From Hordeum vulgare subsp. vulgare (Eukaryota > Streptophyta > Magnoliopsida > Poales > Poaceae): a stretch of DNA of 64,000 nt. A model generated the notes under the pieces. The model was given only the letters and a program-made list of their open reading frames with translations, ran no database searches and had not been told where the DNA came from. Numbering within the stretch: position 1 is the stretch's first letter; each line of letters begins with the position of its first letter. Of the stretch, positions 45,985 to 58,362 are shown one piece after another. Location of the stretch: assembly GCF_904849725.1 (NCBI RefSeq), contig NC_058521.1, positions 560,438,176 to 560,502,175 on the forward strand. The letters are read 5' to 3'. Both the position numbers and the translations under genes were made by a program.

Positions 45985-48900
45985 TTACATTGTAATAAAT
46001 CTAACACCCATACAGTTCTGGTGTCGATCATGTTTTGGCCGTGGAAGAGGTTTAGTCAGCGGGTCTGCTACATTTAGATCCGTGTGCACTTTGCATATAT
46101 TTACGTCCTCCTCCTCGACGTAGTCGCGGATGAGGTTGAAGCGTCGTTTGATGTGTCTGGTCTTCTTGTGAAACCTTGGTTCCTTTGCTAAGGCAATGGC
46201 ACCAGTGTTGTCACAGAACAAGGTTATTGGATCCAGTGCACTTGGCACCACTCCAAGATCCGTCATGAACTGCTTCATCCAGACACCCTCCTTAGCCGCC
46301 TCCGAGGCAGCCATGTACTCTGCTTCACATGTAGAATCTGCTACGACGCTTTGCTTGGAACTGCACCAGCTTACTGCACCCCCATTAAGAATAAATACGT
46401 ATCCGGTTTGCGACTTAGAGTCGTCCGGATCTGTGTCAAAGCTTGCATCGACGTAACCTTTTACGGCGAGCTCTTCGTCACCTCCATACACGAGAAACAT
46501 CTCCTTAGTCCTTTTCAGGTACTTCAGGATATTCTTGACCGCCGTCCAGTGATCCACTCCTGGATTACTCTGGAACCTACCTGCCATACTTATGGCCAGG
46601 CTAACATCCGGTCTAGTGCACAGCATTGCATACATGATAGAGCCTATGGCTGAAGCATAGGGGACGGAGCGCATATGCTCTCTATCTTCATCAGTTGCTG
46701 GGCACTGAGTCTTACTCAATCTCGTACCTTGTAACACTGGCAAGAACCCTTTCTTGGACTGTTCCATTTTGAACCTCTTCAAAACTTTATCAAGGTATGT
46801 GCTTTGTGAAAGTCCTATCAGGCGTTTTGATCTATCCCTATAGATCTTAATGCCTAGAATGTAAGCAGCTTCTCCTAGGTCCTTCATAGAGAAACTTTTA
46901 TTCAAGTAACCTTTTATGCTCTCCAAAAGCTCTACGTTGTTTCCAATCAGTAATATGTCATCCACATATAATATTAGAAACGCCACAGAGCTCCCACTCA
47001 CTTTCTTGTAAATACAAGATTCTCCAACCACTTGTATAAACCCAAATGCTTTGATCACCTCATCAAAGCGTTTGTTCCAACTCCGAGATGCTTGCACCAG
47101 TCCATAAATGGATCGCTGGAGCTTGCACACCTTGTCAGCATTTTTAGGATCGACAAAACCTTCGGGTTGCATCATATACAACTCTTCCTTAAGGAAACCG
47201 TTAAGGAACGCCGTTTTGACATCCATCTGCCAAATTTCATAATCGAAAAATGCAGCTATTGCTAACATGATTCTGACGGACTTAAGCATCGCTACGGGAG
47301 AGAAAGTCTCATCGTAGTCAATTCCTGGAACTTGTGAAAAACCCTTTGCCACAAGTCGAGCTTTATAAACGGTCACATTACCGTCAGCGTCCGTCTTCTT
47401 CTTAAAAATCCATTTGTTCTGAATAGCCTTGCGGCCCTCAGGTAGTATCTCCAAAGTCCATACTTTGTTCTCATACATGGATCCTATCTCGGATTTCATG
47501 GCTTCCAGCCATTTGTTGGAATCTGGGCCCACCATTGCTTCTTCATAACTTGCAGGTTCATTGTTGTCTAACAACATGATTGTCAAGACGGGATTACCGT
47601 ACCACTCTGGAGCAGCGCGTGATCTCGTCGACCTGCGTGGTTCAACAGAAACTTGAACTGGAGTTTCATGATCATCATCATTAACTTCCTCCTCAACCGG
47701 CGTCGCAATCACACGGGTTTCCCCTTGCCCTGCGCCACCATCCAGAGGGATGAGAGGTTCGACAACCTCGTCAAGTTCTATCTTCCTCCCACTCAATTCT
47801 CTCGAGAGAAACTCCTTCTCGAGAAAAGTTCCGTTCTTAGCAACAAACACTTTGCCCTCGGATTTAAGATAGAAGGTGTACCCAACTGTCTCTTTTGGGT
47901 AATCTATGAAGACGCACTTTTCCGCTTTGGGTTCCAGCTTTTCAGGCTGAAGCTTTTTGACATAAGCATCACATCCCCAAACTTTAAGAAACGACAACTT
48001 TGGCCTTTTGCCATACCACAGTTCGTATGGTGTCGTCTCAACGGACTTCGATGGTGCCCTATTTAAAGTGAATGCAGCTGTTTCTAATGCATAACCCCAA
48101 AACGATAACGGCAAATCAGTAAGAGACATCATAGATCACACCATCTCTAACAAAGTACGATTACGACGTTCGGACACACCATTACGCTGTGGTGTTCCAG
48201 GCGGTGTCAACTGCGAAACAATTCCACATTGTCTTAAGTGAGTACCAAACTCGAAACTCAGATATTCAACCCCACGATCAGACCGTAGGAACTTGATCTT
48301 CTTGTTACGATGATTTTCTACTTCATTCTGAAATTGCTTGAACTTTTCAAATGTTTCAGACTTGTGCTTCATTAAGTAGACATAACCATATCTACTCAAA
48401 TCGTCAGTGAAGGTGAGAAAATAACGATATCCGCCGCGTGCCTCCACGCTCATCGGACCACACACATCGGTATGTATGATTTCCAACAAGTCACTTGCAC
48501 GCTCCATTGTTCCGGAGAACGGAGTTTTAGTCATCTTGCCCATGAGGCAAGGTTCGCACGTGTCAAGTGAATCAAAGTCAAGTGACTCCAAAAGTCCATC
48601 AGCATGGAGTTTCTTCATGCGCTTTACACCAATATGACCCAAGCGGCAGTGCCACAAAAATATGGTGCTATCATTGTTTACTCTAACTCTTTTGGTCTCA
48701 ATGTTATGTATATGCGTATCGCTATCGAGATTCAATATGAACAATCCTCTCACATTCGGTGCATGACCATAAAAGATGTTACTCATAGAAATAGAACAAC
48801 CATTATTCTCAGACTTAAAAGAGTAACCGTCTCGCAATAAACAAGATCCAGATATAATGTTCATGCTCAACGCAGGCACTAAATAACAATGATTTAAGTT

Positions 48901-49965
48901 CATCACTAATCCTGATGGTAGTTGAAGTGACACGGTGCCGACGGCGATTGCATCAACCTTGGAACCGTTTCCTACGCGCATCGTCACTTCGTCTTTCGCC
49001 AGCCTTCGTCTATTCCGCAGTTCCTGCTTCGAGTTGCAAATGTGAGCAACAGAACCGGTATCGAATACCCAGGAACCACTACGAGAGCTGGTTAAGTACA
49101 CATCAATAACATGTATATCAAATATACCTGATTTTTCTTTGCCCGCCTTCTTATCTGCCAGATACTTGGGGCAATTGCGCTTCCAGTGACCCATACCCTT
49201 GCAATAGAAGCACTCTGTTTCAGGCTTAGGTCCAGCCTTGGGTTTCTTCGGCGGATTGGCAACGGGCTTGCCGCTCTTCTTCGAATTGCCCTTCTTGCCT
49301 TTGCCGTTTCTCTTGAAACTAGTGGTCTTGCTCACCATCAACACTTGATGTTCTTTACGGAGTTCAGACTCTGCGACTTTCAGCATCGCAAACAACTCGC
49401 CGGGAGACTTGTTCATCCCTTGCATGTTGTAGTTCAACACAAAGCTTTTATAGCTTGGCGGCAGTGATTGGAGGATTCTGTCACTGATAGCTTCTTGCGG
49501 GAGTTCAATCCCCAGTTCAGCTAGACGGTTTGAGTACCCAGACATTTTGAGCACATGTTCACTGACAGACGAGTTTTCCTCCATCTTGCAAGCATAGAAT
49601 TTATCGGAGGTCTCATACCTCTCGATCCGGGCGTTCTTCTGAAAGATGAACTTCAACTCCTGGAACATCTCAAATGCTCCATGACGCTCAAAGCGACGTT
49701 GAAGTCCCGGTTCTAAGCCATACAAGACTGCACATTGAACTATTGAGTAGTCCTCCTTACGCGCTAACCAAGCGTTCTTAACATCCTGATCAGCCGTAGC
49801 GGGTGGTTCATCTCCTAGCGCAGCATTAAGGACATAATCCTTCTTTCCAGCTTGTAAGATTAGCTTAAGATTACGAGCCCAGTCTACAAAGTTGCTTCCA
49901 TCATCTTTCAACTTAGCTTTCTCTAGGAACGTATTAAAATTGAGGATGACACTTGCGTGAGCCAT
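45985..49965 (-). pseudogene. Angela gag-pol polyprotein, array copy 1, one stop codon
   Basis: The same 1326-codon frame as copy 2, interrupted only by TGA at 48136-48138 in place of CGA (Arg610). This is a C-to-T change at a CpG, just after the integrase Glu599. The left fragment has gag, protease and most of the integrase (609 residues); the rest could be read from Met612. Other differences from copy 2 include DRGVEYL for DRGGEYL next to the catalytic Asp563, VFIDYPK for VFIGYPK, SGSWVF for SGAWVF and a final Met for Ile. Where A1 can arbitrate, most of these changes are derived in copy 1. It is probably inactive without readthrough. Confidence 0.92.
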
Positions 49966-51235
49966 GATCTACAACACAAATATATTCAAAGTGGACTTAG
50001 ACTATGTTCAAGATAATTAGAGTTCAACTTAATCAAATTATATGCTAAACTCCCACTCAAAAAGTACATCTCTCTAGTCATTTGAGTGGTTCATGATCCA
50101 CCTACACTATCCCAAGTCCGATCATCACGTGAGTCGGGAGTAGTTTCAGTGGTAAGCATCCCTATGCTAATCATATCATCTATATGATTCATGATCGACC
50201 TTTCGGTCTCATGTGTTCCGAGGCCATGTCTGCACATGCTAGGCTCGTCAAGCTTAACCCGAGTGTTCGGCGTGCGCAACTGTTTTGCACCCGTTGTATG
50301 TGAACGTTGAGTCTATCACACCCGATCATCACGTGGTGTCTCGAAACGACGAACTGTAGCAACGGTGCACAGTCGGGGAGAACACAATTTCGTCTTGAAA
50401 TTTTAGTGAGAGATCACCTCATAATGCTACCGTCGTTCTAAGCAAAATAAGGTGCATAAAAGGATTAACATCACATGCAATTCATAAGTGACATGATATG
50501 GCCATCATCACGTGCTTCTTGATCTCCATCACCAAAGCACCGGCACGATCTTCTTGTCACCGGCGCCACACCATGATCTCCATCATCATGATCTCCATCA
50601 ACGTGTCGCCATCGGGGTTGTCGTGCTACTTATGCTATCACTACTAAAGCTACATCCTAGCAAAATAGTAAACGCATCTGCAAGCACATATGTTAGTATA
50701 AAGACAACCCTATGGCTCCTGCCGGTTGCCGTACCATCGACGTGCAAGTCGATATTTCTATTACAACATGATCATCTCATACATCCAATATATCACATCA
50801 CATCATTGGCCATATCACATCACAATCATACCCTGCAAAAACAAGTTAGACGTCCTCTAATTTTGTTCTTGCATGTTTTACGTGGTGACCAAGGGTATCT
50901 AGTAGGATCGCATCTTACTTACGCAAACACCACAACGGAGATATATGAGTTGCTATTTAACCTCATCCAAGGACCTCCTCGGTCAAATCCGATTCAACTA
51001 AAGTTGGAGAAACCGTCACTTGCCAGTCATCTTTGAGCAAAGGGGGTTACTCGTAACGATGAAACCAGTCTCTCGTAAGCGTACGAGTAATGTCGGTCCA
51101 AGCCGCTTCAATCCAACAATACCGCGGAATCAAGAAAAGACTAAGGAGGGCAGCAAAACGCACATCACCGCCCACAAAACCTTTTGTGTTCTACTCGAGA
51201 AGACATCTACGCATGAACCTAGCTCATGATGCCAC
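49966..51235 (-). other. Leader of array copy 1
   Basis: 1.27 kb untranslated leader from PBS to gag ATG with no gene. It is nearly identical to 57093-58362. Small open frames on the plus strand are by-products. Confidence 0.7.
51222..51234 (-). other. Primer binding site of array copy 1
   Basis: Minus strand TGGCATCATGAGC, one base from the middle LTR. Confidence 0.65.
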
Positions 51236-53059
51236 TGATGGGGAACGTCGCATGGGAAACAAAAAATTTCCTACGCGCACGAAGACCTATCATGGTGATG
51301 TCATCTACGAGAGGGGATGAGTGATCTACGTACCCTTGTAGATCGTACAGCAGAAGCGATTAGAGATCGCGGTTGATGTAGTGGAACGTCCTCACGTCCC
51401 TTGATCCGCCCCGCGAACAATCCCGCGATAAGTCCCACGATCTAGTACCGAACGGACGGCACCTCCGCGTTCAGCACACGTACAGCTCGACGATGATCTC
51501 GGCCTTCTTGATCCAGCAAGAGAGACGGAGAGGTAGAAGAGTTCTCCGGCAGCGTGACGGTGCTCCGGAAGTTGGTGATGATCTTGTCTCAGCAGGGCTC
51601 CGCCCGAGCTCCGCAGAAACACGATCTAGAGGAAAAACTATGGAGGTATGTGGTCGGGCAGCCGTGAGAAAGTCGTCTCAAATCTGCCCTAAAAGCCCCA
51701 TATATATAGGAGGAGGGAGGGGGACCTTGCCTTGGGGTCCAAGGGAACCCCAAGGGGTCGGCCGAGCCAGGGGGGAGGACTCTCCCCCCCAAACCGAGTC
51801 CTACTTGGTTTGGTGGGAGGGAGTCCTTCCCCCTTCCCACTTCTTCCTTTTTTTTTCTTTCTTCCTTTGATTTTTATTCCTTGGCGCATAGGATTTGGTG
51901 GGCTGTCCCACCAGCCCACTAAGGGCTGGTGTGACCCCCACAAATACCTATGGTCTTCCCCAGAGTGGGTTGCCCCCCTCCGGTGAACTCCCGGAACCCA
52001 TTCGTCATTCCCGGTACATTCCCGGTAATTCCGAAAACCTTCCGGTAATCAAATGAGGTCATCCTATATATCAATCTTCGTTTCCGGACCATTCCGGAAA
52101 CCCTCGTGACGTCCGTGATCTCATCCGGGACTCCGAACAACATTCGGTAACCAACCATATAACTCAAATACGCATAAAACAACGTCGAACCTTAAGTGTG
52201 CAGACCCTGCGGGTTCGAGAACTATGTAGGCATGACCCGAGAGACTCCTCGGTCAATATCCAATAGCGGGACCTGGATGCCCATATTGGATCCTACATAT
52301 TCTACGAAGATCTTATCGTTTGAACCTCAGTGCCAAGGATTCGTATAATCCCGTATGTCATTCCCTTTGTCCTTCGGTATGTTACTTGCCCGAGATTTGA
52401 TCGTCAGTATCCGCATACCTATTTCAATCTCGTTTACCGGCAAGTCTCTTTACTCGTTCCGTAATACAAGATCCCGCAACTTACACTAAGTTACATTGCT
52501 TGCAAGGCTTGTGTGTGATGTTGTATTACCGAGTGGGCCCCGAGATACCTCTCCGTCACACGGAGCGACAAATCCCAGTCTTGATCCATACTAACTCAAC
52601 TAACACCTTCGGAGATACGTGTAGAGCATCTTTATAGTCACCCAGTTACGTTGCGCCGTTTGATACACACAAAGCATTCCTCCGGTGTCAGTGAGTTATA
52701 TGATCTCATGGTCATAGGAATAAATACTTGACACGCAGAAAACAGTAGCAACAAAATGACACGATCAACATGCTACGTCTATTAGTTTGGGTCTTAGTCC
52801 ATCACGTGATTCTCCCAATGACGTGATCCAGTTATCAAGCAACAACACCTTGTTCATAATCAAAAGACACTGACTATCATCGATCAACTGGCTAGCCAAC
52901 TAGAGGCATGCTAGGGACGGTGTTTTGTCTATGTATCCACACATGTAAATGAGTCTTCATTCAATACAATTATAGCATGGATAATAAACTATTATCTTGA
53001 TACAGGAATTATAATAATAACTATACATTTATTATTGCCTCTAGGGCATAATTCCAACA
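51236..53059 (-). repeat. Array LTR 2 (middle, shared)
   Basis: 1824 bp. It serves as 5' LTR of copy 1 and 3' LTR of copy 2. No duplicated target sequence is seen at its borders: internal sequence continues directly on both sides (PBS on the right-hand side of copy 1, PPT of copy 2). Confidence 0.92.
51701..51708 (-). promoter_or_regulatory. TATA box of array LTR 2
   Basis: TATATATA on the minus strand, 7127 bases from the one in LTR 3. Confidence 0.55.
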
Positions 53060-53070
53060 GTCTCCCACTT
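53060..53070 (-). other. Polypurine tract of array copy 2
   Basis: Minus strand AAGTGGGAGAC next to LTR 2. Confidence 0.85.
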
Positions 53071-53111
53071 GCACTAGAGTCAATAATCTAGCCCTCACAT
53101 CACCATGTGAA

Positions 53112-56100
53112 TTATATTGTAATAAATCTAACACCCATACAGTTCTGGTGTCGATCATGTTTTGGCCGTGGAAGAGGTTTAGTCAGCGGGTCTGCTACAT
53201 TTAGATCCGTGTGCACTTTGCATATATTTACGTCCTCCTCCTCGACGTAGTCGCGGATGAGGTTGAAGCGTCGTTTGATGTGTCTGGTCTTCTTGTGAAA
53301 CCTTGGTTCCTTTGCTAAGGCAATGGCACCAGTGTTGTCACAGAACAAGGTTATTGGATCCAGTGCACTTGGCACCACTCCAAGATCCGTCATGAACTGC
53401 TTCATCCAGACACCCTCCTTAGCCGCCTCCGAGGCAGCCATGTACTCTGCTTCACATGTAGAATCTGCTACGACGCTTTGCTTGGAACTGCACCAGCTTA
53501 CTGCACCCCCATTAAGAATAAATACGTATCCGGTTTGCGACTTAGAGTCGTCCGGATCTGTGTCAAAGCTTGCATCGACGTAACCTTTTACGGCGAGCTC
53601 TTCGTCACCTCCATACACGAGAAACATCTCCTTAGTCCTTTTCAGGTACTTCAGGATATTCTTGACCGCCGTCCAGTGATCCACTCCTGGATTACTCTGG
53701 AACCTACCTGCCATACTTATGGCCAGGCTAACATCCGGTCTAGTGCACAGCATTGCATACATGATAGAGCCTATGGCTGAAGCATAGGGGACGGAGCGCA
53801 TATGCTCTCTATCTTCATCAGTTGCTGGGCACTGAGTCTTACTCAATCTCGTACCTTGTAACACTGGCAAGAACCCTTTCTTGGACTGTTCCATTTTGAA
53901 CCTCTTCAAAACTTTATCAAGGTATGTGCTTTGTGAAAGTCCTATCAGGCGTTTTGATCTATCCCTATAGATCTTAATGCCTAGAATGTAAGCAGCTTCT
54001 CCTAGGTCCTTCATAGAGAAACTTTTATTCAAGTAACCTTTTATGCTCTCCAAAAGCTCTACGTTGTTTCCAATCAGTAATATGTCATCCACATATAATA
54101 TTAGAAACGCCACAGAGCTCCCACTCACTTTCTTGTAAATACAAGATTCTCCAACCACTTGTATAAACCCAAATGCTTTGATCACCTCATCAAAGCGTTT
54201 GTTCCAACTCCGAGATGCTTGCACCAGTCCATAAATGGATCGCTGGAGCTTGCACACCTTGTCAGCATTTTTAGGATCGACAAAACCTTCGGGTTGCATC
54301 ATATACAACTCTTCCTTAAGGAAACCGTTAAGGAACGCCGTTTTGACATCCATCTGCCAAATTTCATAATCGAAAAATGCAGCTATTGCTAACATGATTC
54401 TGACGGACTTAAGCATCGCTACGGGAGAGAAAGTCTCATCGTAGTCAATTCCTGGAACTTGTGAAAAACCCTTTGCCACAAGTCGAGCTTTATAAACGGT
54501 CACATTACCGTCAGCGTCCGTCTTCTTCTTAAAAATCCATTTGTTCTGAATAGCCTTGCGGCCCTCAGGTAGTATCTCCAAAGTCCATACTTTGTTCTCA
54601 TACATGGATCCTATCTCGGATTTCATGGCTTCCAGCCATTTGTTGGAATCTGGGCCCACCATTGCTTCTTCATAACTTGCAGGTTCATTGTTGTCTAACA
54701 ACATGATTGTCAAGACGGGATTACCGTACCACTCTGGAGCAGCGCGTGATCTCGTCGACCTGCGTGGTTCAACAGAAACTTGAACTGGAGTTTCATGATC
54801 ATCATCATTAACTTCCTCCTCAACCGGCGTCGCAATCACAGGGGTTTCCCCTTGCCCTGCGCCACCATCCAGAGGGATGAGAGGTTCGACAACCTCGTCA
54901 AGTTCTATCTTCCTCCCACTCAATTCTCTCGAGAGAAACTCCTTCTCGAGAAAAGTTCCGTTCTTAGCAACAAACACTTTGCCCTCGGATTTAAGATAGA
55001 AGGTGTACCCAACTGTCTCTTTTGGGTAACCTATGAAGACGCACTTTTCCGGTTTGGGTTCCAGCTTTTCAGGCTGAAGCTTTTTGACATAAGCATCACA
55101 TCCCCAAACTTTAAGAAACGACAACTTTGGCCTTTTGCCATACCACAGTTCGTACGGTGTCGTCTCAACGGACTTCGATGGTGCCCTATTTAAAGTGAAT
55201 GCAGCTGTTTCTAATGCATAACCCCAAAACGATAACGGCAAATCAGTAAGAGACATCATAGATCGCACCATCTCTAACAAAGTACGATTACGACGTTCGG
55301 ACACACCATTACGCTGTGGTGTTCCAGGCGGTGTCAACTGCGAAACAATTCCACATTGTCTTAAGTGAGTACCAAACTCGAAACTCAGATATTCACCCCC
55401 ACGATCAGACCGTAGGAACTTGATCTTCTTGTTACGATGATTTTCTACTTCATTCTGAAATTGCTTGAACTTTTCAAATGTTTCAGACTTGTGCTTCATT
55501 AAGTAGACATAACCATATCTACTCAAATCGTCAGTGAAGGTGAGAAAATAACGATATCCGCCGCGTGCCTCCACGCTCATCGGACCACACACATCGGTAT
55601 GTATGATTTCCAACAAGTCACTTGCACGCTCCATTGTTCCGGAGAACGGAGTTTTAGTCATCTTGCCCATGAGGCAAGGTTCGCACGTGTCAAGTGAATC
55701 AAAGTCAAGTGACTCCAAAAGTCCATCAGCATGGAGTTTCTTCATGCGCTTTACACCAATATGACCCAAGCGGCAGTGCCACAAAAATATGGCGCTATCA
55801 TTGTTTACTCTAACTCTTTTGGTCTCAATGTTATGTATATGCGTATCGCTATCGAGATTCAATATGAACAATCCTCTCACATTCGGTGCATGACCATAAA
55901 AGATGTTACTCATAGAAATAGAACAACCATTATTCTCAGACTTAAAAGAGTAATCGTCTCGCAATAAACAAGATCCAGATATAATGTTCATGCTCAACGC
56001 AGGCACTAAATAACAATGATTTAAGTTCATCACTAATCCCGATGGTAGTTGAAGTGACACGGTGCCGACGGCGATTGCATCAACCTTGGAACCGTTTCCT

Positions 56101-57092
56101 ACGCGCATCGTCACTTCGTCTTTCGCCAGCCTTCGTCTATTCCGCAGTTCCTGCTTCGAGTTGCAAATGTGAGCAACAGAACCGGTATCGAATACCCAGG
56201 CACCACTACGAGAGCTGGTTAAGTACACATCAATAACATGTATATCAAATATACCTGATTTTTCTTTGCCCGCCTTCTTATCTGCCAGATACTTGGGGCA
56301 ATTGCGCTTCCAGTGACCCATACCCTTGCAATAGAAGCACTCTGTTTCAGGCTTAGGTCCAGCCTTGGGTTTCTTCGGCGGATTGGCAACGGGCTTGCCG
56401 CTCTTCTTCGAATTGCCCTTCTTGCCTTTGCCGTTTCTCTTGAAACTAGTGGTCTTGCTCACCATCAACACTTGATGTTCTTTACGGAGTTCAGACTCTG
56501 CGACTTTCAGCATCGCAAACAACTCGCCGGGAGACTTGTTCATCCCTTGCATGTTGTAGTTCAACACAAAGCTTTTATAGCTTGGCGGCAGTGATTGGAG
56601 GATTCTGTCACTGATAGCTTCTTGCGGGAGTTCAATCCCCAGTTCAGCTAGACGGTTTGAGTACCCAGACATTTTGAGCACATGTTCACTGACAGACGAG
56701 TTTTCCTCCATCTTGCAAGCATAGAATTTATCGGAGGTCTCATACCTCTCGATCCGGGCATTCTTCTGAAAGATGAACTTCAACTCCTGGAACATCTCAA
56801 ATGCTCCATGACGCTCAAAGCGACGTTGAAGTCCCGTTTCTAAGCCATACAAGACTGCACATTGAACTATTGAGTAGTCCTCCTTACGCGCTAACCAAGC
56901 GTTCTTAACATCCTGATCAGCCGTAGCGGGTGGTTCATCTCCTAGCGCAGCATTAAGGACATAATCCTTCTTTCCAGCTTGTAAGATTAGCTTAAGATTA
57001 CGAGCCCAGTCTACAAAGTTGCTTCCATCATCTTTCAACTTAGCTTTCTCTAGGAACGTATTAAAATTGAGGATGACACTTGCGTGAGCCAT
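53112..57092 (-). CDS. Intact Angela/BARE-type gag-pol polyprotein (1326 aa)
   Basis: Uninterrupted Copia polyprotein starting MAHASVILNFNTFLEK. Gag occupies residues 1 to about 290 with a CCHC knuckle (C252, C255, H260, C265). Aspartic protease DTG is at 302-304. The integrase zinc region has H439, H444, C470 and C473; its core D500, D563, E599 has exactly 35 residues between the last two. RT has IWQMDVKTAF (D915) and YVDD (1000-1003). RNase H has D1173, E1216 and D1252, ending at 1326. The length suits BARE/Angela. The polyprotein is translated from LTR-driven RNA and cleaved by its own protease; virus-like particles make cDNA that integrase inserts. All catalytic residues are present, so this copy may be autonomous if transcribed. 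Copy-specific changes (RDDYSF for RDGYSF, EPKPEKC for EPKAEKC) are untested. Confidence 0.95.
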   Translation of the reverse strand: MAHASVILNFNTFLEKAKLKDDGSNFVDWARNLKLILQAGKKDYVLNAALGDEPPATADQDVKNAWLARKEDYSIVQCAVLYGLETGLQRRFERHGAFEMFQELKFIFQKNARIERYETSDKFYACKMEENSSVSEHVLKMSGYSNRLAELGIELPQEAISDRILQSLPPSYKSFVLNYNMQGMNKSPGELFAMLKVAESELRKEHQVLMVSKTTSFKRNGKGKKGNSKKSGKPVANPPKKPKAGPKPETECFYCKGMGHWKRNCPKYLADKKAGKEKSGIFDIHVIDVYLTSSRSGAWVFDTGSVAHICNSKQELRNRRRLAKDEVTMRVGNGSKVDAIAVGTVSLQLPSGLVMNLNHCYLVPALSMNIISGSCLLRDDYSFKSENNGCSISMSNIFYGHAPNVRGLFILNLDSDTHIHNIETKRVRVNNDSAIFLWHCRLGHIGVKRMKKLHADGLLESLDFDSLDTCEPCLMGKMTKTPFSGTMERASDLLEIIHTDVCGPMSVEARGGYRYFLTFTDDLSRYGYVYLMKHKSETFEKFKQFQNEVENHRNKKIKFLRSDRGGEYLSFEFGTHLRQCGIVSQLTPPGTPQRNGVSERRNRTLLEMVRSMMSLTDLPLSFWGYALETAAFTLNRAPSKSVETTPYELWYGKRPKLSFLKVWGCDAYVKKLQPEKLEPKPEKCVFIGYPKETVGYTFYLKSEGKVFVAKNGTFLEKEFLSRELSGRKIELDEVVEPLIPLDGGAGQGETPVIATPVEEEVNDDDHETPVQVSVEPRRSTRSRAAPEWYGNPVLTIMLLDNNEPASYEEAMVGPDSNKWLEAMKSEIGSMYENKVWTLEILPEGRKAIQNKWIFKKKTDADGNVTVYKARLVAKGFSQVPGIDYDETFSPVAMLKSVRIMLAIAAFFDYEIWQMDVKTAFLNGFLKEELYMMQPEGFVDPKNADKVCKLQRSIYGLVQASRSWNKRFDEVIKAFGFIQVVGESCIYKKVSGSSVAFLILYVDDILLIGNNVELLESIKGYLNKSFSMKDLGEAAYILGIKIYRDRSKRLIGLSQSTYLDKVLKRFKMEQSKKGFLPVLQGTRLSKTQCPATDEDREHMRSVPYASAIGSIMYAMLCTRPDVSLAISMAGRFQSNPGVDHWTAVKNILKYLKRTKEMFLVYGGDEELAVKGYVDASFDTDPDDSKSQTGYVFILNGGAVSWCSSKQSVVADSTCEAEYMAASEAAKEGVWMKQFMTDLGVVPSALDPITLFCDNTGAIALAKEPRFHKKTRHIKRRFNLIRDYVEEEDVNICKVHTDLNVADPLTKPLPRPKHDRHQNCMGVRFITI

Positions 57093-58362
57093 GATCTACA
57101 ACACAAATATATTCAAAGTGGACTTAGACTATGTTCAAGATAATTAGAGTTCAACTTAATCAAATTATATGCTAAACTCCCACTCAAAAAGTACATCTCT
57201 CTAGTCATTTGAGTGGTTCATGATCCACCTACACTATCCCAAGTCCGATCATCACGTGAGTCGGGAGTAGTTTCAGTGGTAAGCATCCCTATGCTAATCA
57301 TATCATCTATATGATTCATGATCGACCTTTCGGTCTCATGTGTTCCGAGGCCATGTCTGCACATGCTAGGCTCGTCAAGCTTAACCCGAGTGTTCCGCGT
57401 GCGCAACTGTTTTGCACCCGTTGTATGTGAACGTTGAGTCTATCACACCCGATCATCACGTGGTGTCTCGAAACGACGAACTGTAGCAACGGTGCACAGT
57501 CGGGGAGAACACAATTTCGTCTTGAAATTTTAGTGAGAGATCACCTCATAATGCTACCGTCGTTCTAAGCAAAATAAGGTGCATAAAAGGATTAACATCA
57601 CATGCAATTCATAAGTGACATGATATGGCCATCATCACGTGCTTCTTGATCTCCATCACCAAAGCACCGGCACGATCTTCTTGTCACCGGCGCCACACCA
57701 TGATCTCCATCATCATGATCTCCATCAACGTGTCGCCATCGGGGTTGTCGTGCTACTTATGCTATCACTACTAAAGCTACATCCTAGCAAAATAGTAAAC
57801 GCATCTGCAAGCACATATGTTAGTATAAAGACAACCCTATGGCTCCTGCCGGTTGCCGTACCATCGACGTGCAAGTCGATATTTCTATTACAACATGATC
57901 ATCTCATACATCCAATATATCACATCACATCATTGGCCATATCACATCACAATCATACCCTGCAAAAACAAGTTAGACGTCCTCTAATTTTGTTCTTGCA
58001 TGTTTTACGTGGTGACCAAGGGTATCTAGTAGGATCGCATCTTACTTACGCAAACACCACAACGGAGATATATGAGTTGCTATTTAACCTCATCCAAGGA
58101 CCTCCTCGGTCAAATCCGATTCAACTAAAGTTGGAGAAACCGTCACTTGCCAGTCATTCTTGAGCAAAGGGGGTTACTCGTAACGATGAAACCAGTCTCT
58201 CGTAAGCGTACGAGTAATGTCGGTCCAAGCCGCTTCAATCCAACAATACCGCGGAATCAAGAAAAGACTAAGGAGGGCAGCAAAACGCACATCACCACCC
58301 ACAAAACCTTTTGTGTTCTACTCGAGAAGACATCTACGCATGAACCTAGCTCATGATGCCAC
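57093..58362 (-). other. Leader of array copy 2
   Basis: 1.27 kb untranslated leader, as in copy 1. It contains short duplications (CACATCACATCATTGG, ATGATCTCCATCATC). No gene is present. Confidence 0.7.
58349..58361 (-). other. Primer binding site of array copy 2
   Basis: Minus strand TGGCATCATGAGC, one base from LTR 3. Confidence 0.65.

Noticed and set aside
54780..55193. Plus-strand open frames of 60-140 codons repeated at 40231, 47653 and 54780 (and similar sets)
   Set aside because: They are antisense shadows of the Angela polyprotein and recur only because the element recurs. They have no independent start context or domain.
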